This document shows, in pieces, positions 7,462 to 14,100 of a DNA stretch of 28,720 bases; positions within the stretch are counted from its first letter, which is position 1, and each line of letters begins with the position of its first letter. This DNA is from Anaerolineae bacterium (lineage in GTDB: Bacteria > Chloroflexota > Anaerolineae > B4-G1 > SLSP01), in assembly GCA_018055515.1 (NCBI GenBank), contig JAGPHL010000005.1:1-28720 (forward strand), in the 5' to 3' direction. The notes under the pieces were generated by a model that was not told the origin of the DNA, made no database searches, and was given only the letters and a program-made list of their open reading frames with translations. The position numbers and the translations under genes are program-made.

Positions 7462-7484
7462 GGTCAGGCACTATTGAGGTCAGG
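7457..7484 (+). repeat. 12-bp direct repeat spanning the arsC stop and phoU leader
   Basis: ATTGAGGTCAGG occurs at 7457-7468 and again at 7473-7484, a 16-bp period. The first copy contains the arsC stop TGA (7459-7461). The second provides the GAGGT ribosome-site sequence just before the phoU ATG at 7486. Confidence 0.8.
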
Positions 7485-7485
7485 T

Positions 7486-8172
7486 ATGGAAACAAGAAGG
7501 ACTTTCGACAGAGAACTGCAGTCGCTGCAGGATGAGATGCTTGCCCTGGGAAGCATGGTGGAGAACGCCCTCATTGAATCGGTGGCATATCTCAAACAAC
7601 GCGATTTCGAGGGTTCGCATCGCATCATGGCGCAGGATCGTGTCATCAACCGCAAACGTTATGCCATCGAGGAGCAGGTGCTGGTGTTGATCGCCACCCG
7701 GCAACCCATGGCGAGCGATTTGCGGATTCTCGCCGCCATTTTGGAGATCGCCGGGGAACTGGAGCGCATCGGGGACTACGCCAAGGGCATTGGCAAAATC
7801 AACCTGCTGATCGGGGATCAACCCCTGCTCAAGCCGTTGATTGACGTCCCCATGATGGCGGAGCAGGCGCGTTCGATGTTGCACCGGGCACTGGACGCCT
7901 TCATCCGCCGCGATGTGGAGCTCGCCCGCGCCATCCCGCAAGAGGACGACATCGTAGACGCGCTGTATGAACAGGTCTACCGCGAGTTGCTCACCTACAT
8001 CATGGAGGATCCCCACAACATCGAGCAGGCGAATTATCTGCTCTGGGCCGCGCATAACCTGGAGCGCGCTGCCGATCGCGTGACCAATCTTTGTGAGCGG
8101 GTGGTCTTCACGGTCACGGGGGAGTTGACTGAGCTGGACATCAAGAAGGAAGCGCAGTTCGACGCGCGGTAG
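7486..8172 (+). CDS. phoU: Phosphate signalling protein PhoU
   Basis: PhoU links Pst transport activity to the PhoR kinase and represses the Pho response when phosphate is plentiful. The 228-residue, all-helical protein shows two PhoU repeats: the first around residues 10-95 (MLALGSMVENALIESV, ASDLRILAAILEIAGELERIGDYA) and the second around 115-205 (ARSMLHRALDAFIRRD, LLWAAHNLERAADRVTNLCERV). The E/DxxxD clusters in the ELERIGDYA and NLERAADRVTN helices are the metal-binding motifs of the family. I prefer ATG 7486 with GAGGT 5 nt upstream over the in-frame TTG at 7474. It ends the phoBR-pst-arsC-phoU cluster, the usual place for phoU. Confidence 0.94.
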   Translation: METRRTFDRELQSLQDEMLALGSMVENALIESVAYLKQRDFEGSHRIMAQDRVINRKRYAIEEQVLVLIATRQPMASDLRILAAILEIAGELERIGDYAKGIGKINLLIGDQPLLKPLIDVPMMAEQARSMLHRALDAFIRRDVELARAIPQEDDIVDALYEQVYRELLTYIMEDPHNIEQANYLLWAAHNLERAADRVTNLCERVVFTVTGELTELDIKKEAQFDAR

Positions 8173-8202
8173 AAGCAGCTTCTCAGTGGCCCGTGGAAAA
8201 AT

Positions 8203-8223
8203 AATCCGGTAATAAACGGGATT
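8203..8223 (+). terminator. Weak hairpin after phoU
   Basis: AATCCGGT (8203-8210) can pair with ACGGGATT (8216-8223) with one G-G mismatch and a 5-nt loop, followed by TT. It sits 30 nt after the phoU stop, in the short gap before the convergent elp3 gene. Confidence 0.35.
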
Positions 8224-8248
8224 TTCCCTGTCCCCACAGTTGCGATTT

Positions 8249-9895
8249 TTACAGCCGTCGGATGGGATACAGGTCGCCCGCGACGAAGCCCCGTTCGCGG
8301 TAATAGGGCCGCGTTCCTACCGCCGCAATGACCGCCAGCTCGCGGAACCCGGCCTGACGCGCCAGGTCCGCAGCCAGCTCCAGGAGCCGCGTTCCCAGCC
8401 CGCGATGTTGCTCCCCCGGCCCCCGGTGCCCCAATTCCTGCGCCGGTCCGTACACGTGCACCTCGCGGATCATGGCCGCGTCGCGGATCTCCGGGATGGG
8501 AATCTCCGCACGCGAAGCGCGGGGCAACGAGAGCCGCAGGAATCCCGCCAGGCGCTCTTCGGGGGTCAGCGCCTGCAGGAAATGTTCCTCGGTGGCGTCC
8601 GTGGCGTACGTCACGTCCTCGATCCGCAGGGCGGCGGCCGATTCTTCCTCCCAGCTGCCGGGGACTTCGGCGCCGTGACTCTTTTCCCCGCCAGCCCGCA
8701 CCTCACGACAGCGGATGCACTCGCAGCGCAGACCGCGCGCTTCCATCGCCTGTTGGACCACTTGCCGCAAATTGCTCTTGCGCGTCCCCGCCACGATGTA
8801 CGAGGCCGGAATGTCGCGCATCAGGCGGTTGATGCGACAGTAAGGCGGCGTCAGCGCCTTGCACTGCACCAGCAGCTCGACCAGCTCCGCTTCCGGGTAG
8901 GGAGCGTACTCGCCCGCTTTCCACAGCTCGTAGAGCGCCGTCCCCTCGATGAGCGCCGTCGGGTAGATTTTGAGCTCATCGGGGCGTAGCGCCGGGTCAT
9001 CCCACAGGCGCGTGAAATCGGCGAGGTCGGATTCGACGGTCGCGCCATAGAGGTTGGGCATCCAGTGCAGCACGATTTTGAAACCCGCCAGGCGCAGCAG
9101 GCTGACCGCGCGCCGCGTCTGCGCGAGGGTGTGTCCCCGCTGATTGAGCGCCAGCACGCGATCGTCGAGGCTCTGCGCGCCGAGCTGCACCTTGGTCACG
9201 CCGCTTTGGCGCAACGTCAACAGCGCCGCCGGCGTGATGAAATCCGGCCGGGTCTCGATGACCAGTCCCACATTGCGGTGCGGCGCCTCCTCGTTGCGCG
9301 ATAACGCCTCTTGCAACGTCGCGGATTCCGTCGTGTTCAGCGCGTCGAAACAGCGGCGGAGGAACCATTCCTGATATTCCTGGGGATAACACGACCAGGT
9401 CCCGCCGAGAATCAACAATTCCACCTTGTCCACGGGATGCCCGATGGCGGTGAGCGCCTGAATCCGCCCGGCGGTCTGAGCATAGGGATCGTAGCCGTAT
9501 TGGAGGGCGCGCAGCACGCCAGGCTCGCCATCAAGGTAGCTCTTCGGCGCTTCCTGCTGCGCCGGGCAGAAGATGCACTTTCCAGGGCAGGGAAAGGGCT
9601 CAGTGAGCACAGCGACTGGCGCTACCCCAGAGATCGTCCGCACCGGGCGGCCGCGCAGTCGGCGCTCTAAATCGGCGCGGGGCTGCAACGTCCCCTCGGC
9701 CACCAGCTGCCGATACGCCTCCAGCAATTGGGACTTGGCATAAGTCCCCGTGGGGCTGGAATACCGCCGTAGAATGTCGGAGCAGTCCTCCACGTCTTGC
9801 GGCAAGGCCGCAAGCGCATGGAAGATGTGAAGCACGCGCTCCCGCTCTTCGGGAGACGCCAGATCCAGTTTTTGGGGGACGCCACCTTTTACCAT
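8249..9895 (-). CDS. elp3: Elp3: tRNA wobble-uridine radical SAM/acetyltransferase
   Basis: A 548-residue bacterial Elp3, which uses SAM radical chemistry and acetyl-CoA to start the 5-carboxymethyl modification of U34 in tRNA. The radical-SAM cluster motif is CPGKCIFC (C103, C107, C110), a CX3CX2C spacing, shorter than the CX9CX2C of yeast. It is followed by the family's YDPYAQTAGRIQAL and ILGGTWSCYPQEYQ segments. A GNAT acetyltransferase domain closes the protein (about 400-548), with the acetyl-CoA loop HRGLGTRLL and the final YYRERGF. An exact TATAAT lies 7 nt before the ATG and no ribosome site is present, so the mRNA is probably leaderless. It diverges from a Trm9-like methyltransferase. 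Bacterial Elp3 has been studied from Chloroflexota (Dehalococcoides), which fits the lineage. Confidence 0.93.
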   Translation of the reverse strand: MVKGGVPQKLDLASPEERERVLHIFHALAALPQDVEDCSDILRRYSSPTGTYAKSQLLEAYRQLVAEGTLQPRADLERRLRGRPVRTISGVAPVAVLTEPFPCPGKCIFCPAQQEAPKSYLDGEPGVLRALQYGYDPYAQTAGRIQALTAIGHPVDKVELLILGGTWSCYPQEYQEWFLRRCFDALNTTESATLQEALSRNEEAPHRNVGLVIETRPDFITPAALLTLRQSGVTKVQLGAQSLDDRVLALNQRGHTLAQTRRAVSLLRLAGFKIVLHWMPNLYGATVESDLADFTRLWDDPALRPDELKIYPTALIEGTALYELWKAGEYAPYPEAELVELLVQCKALTPPYCRINRLMRDIPASYIVAGTRKSNLRQVVQQAMEARGLRCECIRCREVRAGGEKSHGAEVPGSWEEESAAALRIEDVTYATDATEEHFLQALTPEERLAGFLRLSLPRASRAEIPIPEIRDAAMIREVHVYGPAQELGHRGPGEQHRGLGTRLLELAADLARQAGFRELAVIAAVGTRPYYRERGFVAGDLYPIRRL

Positions 9896-9902
9896 GGGGC
9901 TT

Positions 9903-9908
9903 ATTATA
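9903..9908 (-). promoter_or_regulatory. -10 of elp3 (leaderless promoter)
   Basis: Reading on the minus strand, TATAAT is an exact consensus and is separated from the elp3 ATG (9895) by 7 nt, so transcription should begin at or next to the ATG. I see no convincing -35 hexamer at 16-18 bp. Confidence 0.55.
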
Positions 9909-9940
9909 ACTCAAACGCGGCATTCTTCTGGAAGGCGCCC

Positions 9941-9969
9941 TTTTCAATTGCGCGCTTCTCGCATATAAT
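9941..9969 (+). promoter_or_regulatory. Promoter of the Trm9-like methyltransferase gene (leaderless)
   Basis: TTTTCA (9941-9946; four of six consensus bases), a 17-bp spacer and an exact TATAAT (9964-9969). The predicted start of transcription, 6-8 nt on, coincides with the ATG at 9976. There is no room for a ribosome site. It shares the 80-bp gap with the divergent elp3 promoter. Confidence 0.65.
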
Positions 9970-9975
9970 ACTTAC

Positions 9976-10689
9976 ATGCAATATAAAGTCATAAAACAGC
10001 TCAACGATTTGAATCATAATTTCTACGACCGCTTTGCAGAGAGTTTTGCCGACTCCCGCGGCGGCAACGAACCGGGCATGGAACGGGCGCTGGCGGGAAT
10101 TGCTCCGGGCAGCCGGGTACTGGAGCTCGGGTGCGCCCAGGGACGCTTTGTGCGACGGCTTCCGCCTGGGTGCGATTATGTCGGGCTCGATTTTTCGGCG
10201 CCGCTGATAGCCCGCGCGGCAGCGGAGTCTTCGCCGGCGTCGGCGCGCTTCATCGTCGCTGATCTCATGGCCGAGGACTGGCCGGCGCAGCTCGACCCGC
10301 CCTACGACGTCATCCTCGCGCGAGCGGTGCTGCATCACATTCCGGGATATAATCACCGCCTGCGCGTGCTCCGACAAGCGGCCGCGCTGCTGACCCCGAC
10401 CGGACGGATCCTCATGGCGAACTGGCAATTCTTGAACGTCGAGCGCTTTCGCGCCCGTTTGCAGCCCTGGGAAAGCCTCGGCCTGAGTGAGGCGGACGTC
10501 GAGCCGGGCGACTGCCTGCTCGACTGGCGGCGGGAGGGATGGGGGCTGCGCTACGTGCATCACCTCGGCGCGGCGGAAACGGAACTTTTGGCGTCGGACG
10601 CCGGTCTGAAGATTGTGGACAGCTATACCGCCGATGGACGCGAAGGAAATCTCACCTTGTACACGATGATGACGAGGCAACTGCAATGA
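9976..10689 (+). CDS. Class I SAM methyltransferase, Trm9/ABH8-like
   Basis: A 237-residue SAM-dependent methyltransferase. Motif I is VLELGCAQG (48-56), the ribose-binding acidic residue is D72 in YVGLDFS, and the post-II region has ARAVLHHIPGYNHRLRVLRQAAALLTPTGRILMANWQF. The N-terminus (LNHNFYDRFAESFADSR) and the C-terminus (RYVHHLGAAETELLASDAG followed by DGREGNL) follow the pattern I associate with Trm9/ABH8-type enzymes, which methylate the carboxymethyl group on wobble uridine made by Elp3. That resemblance, plus divergent placement next to elp3, suggests it acts on the Elp3 product. This is an inference: catalytic assignment within class I methyltransferases is hard, and a small-molecule or quinone methyltransferase is possible. 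Its stop overlaps the next gene's start (ATGA). Confidence 0.85.
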   Translation: MQYKVIKQLNDLNHNFYDRFAESFADSRGGNEPGMERALAGIAPGSRVLELGCAQGRFVRRLPPGCDYVGLDFSAPLIARAAAESSPASARFIVADLMAEDWPAQLDPPYDVILARAVLHHIPGYNHRLRVLRQAAALLTPTGRILMANWQFLNVERFRARLQPWESLGLSEADVEPGDCLLDWRREGWGLRYVHHLGAAETELLASDAGLKIVDSYTADGREGNLTLYTMMTRQLQ

Positions 10690-11165
10690 GCAAACAGGGC
10701 ACAACGTTCAATCTCCGGCCCTTGCGACGCCGGATCGCATGGATCATCAGCCTGATAGGCTTAGCGCTCAGCGGCTGTGCGCCTGATCAGACGCCCCCCA
10801 CAACCGTGGCCGCCGTCCCCATGAGCGCCGAAGTCACTCCGCCGCCTGCCGGGGAGGCGGCGCCTCCCATGTCGGCGATGTCGGCGTTGCTCATCGCCCC
10901 CGCGGTCGCCAGGCCCGGCGAGACCATCTCGATTCACGGCGACGGCTTTCAGCCCGAAGAACCCATCATGGTCGTGGTGCGGATTGCCGAAGCCTCGTAT
11001 CTCTACGGGGCCCAGGCGACGGAAAACGGGGATTACGCCCAGGAGATTGTGCTGCTCGACACACTCCCGCTGGGGTCCTCTGTCATCATCGAGGCCAGAG
11101 GGCACGAGAGCGGCTGGCAACTCCAGGGCGTGGTGCAAATAACAGAGCAACCATCAGGCAATTAG
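10686..11165 (+). CDS. Small lipoprotein with an Ig-like/IPT-type domain
   Basis: A 159-residue exported lipoprotein of unknown function. ATG 10686 overlaps the methyltransferase stop by four bases. The N-terminus has positive charges (RPLRRR), a hydrophobic stretch (IAWIISLIGLAL) and the lipobox LSGC with Cys31. A Pro/Ala/Thr-rich tether follows (about 32-65). The rest resembles a single beta-sandwich of the IPT/TIG or Ig-like kind: it begins IAPAVARPGETISIHGDGF and continues with strands such as PIMVVVRIAEAS and SVIIEARGHE. Nothing ties it to tRNA modification; the overlap may only reflect compact packing. It ends 19 nt from the convergent membrane-protein gene. Confidence 0.8.
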   Translation: MSKQGTTFNLRPLRRRIAWIISLIGLALSGCAPDQTPPTTVAAVPMSAEVTPPPAGEAAPPMSAMSALLIAPAVARPGETISIHGDGFQPEEPIMVVVRIAEASYLYGAQATENGDYAQEIVLLDTLPLGSSVIIEARGHESGWQLQGVVQITEQPSGN

Positions 11166-11184
11166 CGGCAGGACTGACGCGATC

Positions 11185-14100
11185 CTACATCACCACTCTG
11201 TACAAGCGCGCGCCGTCGTGATCGTAGATGACCTCAAGCCATCCCCACGCGACCAGCGTGTCGAACTTCGCCAGGCCCTCTGGAGCCATGAGCAGCCGCT
11301 CGTAGGGCGTCAACACCACATAAGCGACTTGATACCGCTGTAGAATCGTCCACGCGGTCTGGGGATCCGGGGTGTCGTAAAAAGCTCGCACGTCCGCCTG
11401 CCGCAATTCGACCGTCCCCGCCGGCAGTTCCATGAGCTGCTGCACTTGATGCCAGCGCCATCCCACGACCGAGGGCAGCCCGGTGTAGATGCTGACCCGA
11501 TTGCCCCAGGTAATGTATTCCACCGCAGCGTTCATCTCCATGAGGGTCGGCGAGCCCGGAATGTTGTCTTGCATCCAACGGATGAGCGCGTAATCGGGAG
11601 CAAGGGGGATAGAAGCGCCGTTCTCATAATGCTGGACGAACGCCAGAGACGCTGCGCCATCGAGTGTGTGCGGCGCATCCTTCACCCAACGATCCTGGAG
11701 CTTCGCCGGAATGGCAAAGGCGGGATAGAGCGCACTCAACAGCAGCAGCAACAACAGCGCGCTGAGGACGACATCCCCTAACCACAGCCGTTTGCCGCTG
11801 ACCCACAGGGCAAACCGCGTGTCGGCGGCGTCCTTGCCGCTCCATAGAAATGTCCACACGCGCTCCTGAGCCACCGCCGCGGTGATAGCGAACAGCATCC
11901 ACACCTGCATGTAGGGCTTGAAGACCGTGTTCATGCGCCCCAGGTCGCCCTTGAGCACGAACATCTCCACTACCAGGGTGATTGTTAGAGCGGTTCCTAC
12001 CCAGAACCAGAAGGTGCGCCACTGAGGTCGCTGCTCAGGTGCCAGGACCAGCAACGCGGCTATCACGCCGAGCGGGACGACGATCCAGGCGATTTTCACG
12101 CCCACAAACAGCAAGGTCAACGTGAGCAGCAACGCCCCGGCAGCCACCACCAGGAATTCGGTGTGCAGCGATTCTCCCAGACGTTGGCGCAGCCGCTGTA
12201 TCATCACCCGTCCCTGCGCGAGGGCAAGCACCAGCAAGGGCACTATGAATTGCCCATGGATGAGGAAGTATTCGCCCGGCAGGCTGCGGCGTCCCCGCCA
12301 GATTTCCACGGCGCCATACGCGGCCACGTAATTGGCGCTGAAAGGCCGGAAGAGCAACGCCGAGAAAGCTCCTATCGCCACGGGAATGGCGAGCTGATAG
12401 AACGGGAATCGAGTTTCAGCTCTCTCCGAGGCGTCCGACGCCGCTCCCGGCGCCAGCAGCGGCAGCAACGACCCCGCGGCCATCAACAGCAAATAGGTCG
12501 GATAGTCCCAGGTATTGGTCGCCTGCAGCGCGCCGGCCGTGAGTCCGGCGAGGACGATGAGCGGCAACGACTGCCGGAAGAAGCGCCACGCGGCTAAATG
12601 CAGCGGGAGGGTGCGCGCGGGCCATTTCGGCGCGCGGCTCAGCCCCCACTGCAAGGCGATGCCCAACGCGACTTGCGTCAGAGGCAGCGAGATCGCGTGC
12701 GCGTGCAGATCGCCGTAGAGGAAGGTGAAGAGCGGGAATTCGGTGATCGGCCCCGCGCCTTCGCCCGGTCCCGCCGGCATGATGCGGGTCGCGTTCCAGT
12801 ACCACCACTCCTGGCGGAAGGGAAGCGTCTGACCCTCTACCACGACCTTCCAGAATCCCGCCGCCGCGGAGACCAGCAGCTGGTATCCCGGAATGAGGCT
12901 GGTGAATTGCACGTTCCCCACTTCAGCCAGGCCTTTCAGCAGCAACTGGATTTCCCCCAGGTTGCCGAGGAGCACCGTCAGGGCCACTGCCCACAGTCCC
13001 GCGCGCCGGCCCCGTCGCGCCCCTTCTGGCGAGGCCCCCTCCCCTCCCGACGCGAGGTTGGCCGCGAGCGTGTAAGCGCCGACGCCCGTCATGGCGAACA
13101 GCGTCGGAATCGCCAGGTTGTAGGCCACCGTCGGCAGAATCCCCGTGGCTTTGATCACCGAGCCGATGAGCACAAAGCCGAAGTAGTAATAGTTCATTTC
13201 CGCGCCCGCAAACCAGGGATCATAGGGCGGGAACCAGCTCGATTTGATGACGGCGTTCAGGTAGGCCAGGTCCATGGGTTTTTCGCCGCCCGTCACGAGA
13301 TGGTAGAAATCCGGATTGCCATAGCGGACCAGTACCCAGCCCAAATACAGGACCGCGAAGACCACCTCGATGCGCACGAGATCGCGCCAGCGCTGTTGCA
13401 GGAAATCATGAATGGAAGCCCAATGTCTGCGGGTGAACCATGCGGTGGCCAAAGCCCACAGCAGCGCCAGAACCCACAGCAGCAGCTGCGTGTGTCGCAC
13501 CACGCGCAAGGAGGCCAATAGCCACGCCGGATAAGCCCATAGCAGGATGCCCAACATCCGCGCCAGGCCATACCCGCGATCGCGCAACGCGGGGAAGAGG
13601 ACGATCATCCAGGGGAATGCCAGCCAGGCCAGCAGGGCGAGCATCAGCCACCAGAAAAATACTGCCAGTGCGGGATAGCGGTTCTGCACCGCCGTCCGGT
13701 CGAACATCTCCGACCATGTGCCGCCGCTCTCCTGGACCGCGCGCGTTTCCTCATCCATCAGCAGGGAGACGCCCTTCGTCGCCTGCTTGGGCGTCATCCA
13801 GATCGCTTTTTCGGTCAACGAGAGCGGCAGCAGCGCTTCGGCGCGTTCGCGCGAGTAAGCGCTGGTCTTGGCGAAAATCAGCACGCGCGGATGGTCATAG
13901 ACGCTGAACGCCTCCTCCGCCACGGGATAGGGAATCGAGCAGGATCGCGCAGTCGTGTAGCGCGCGGCCGGGACCCCGAACGGCGCTTCCTGATCCTCGA
14001 ACTGACACGCGCCCAATGCGGGAAACGAGACAAACTCCGCTACCGGCTCGAAGCCCAGACTGCCATCGAAGAGCGCCTGATAATACGCCACCGTGAGCGG

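Noticed and set aside
8171..8183. AGAAGC-A-GCTTCT palindrome at the phoU stop as a terminator
   Set aside because: The loop is too small for a stable long stem and no T-run follows.
12598..13521. Open frame (307 codons) antisense to the giant membrane protein gene
   Set aside because: Arg/Gln/His-rich shadow; the opposite strand has clear membrane segments and family motifs.
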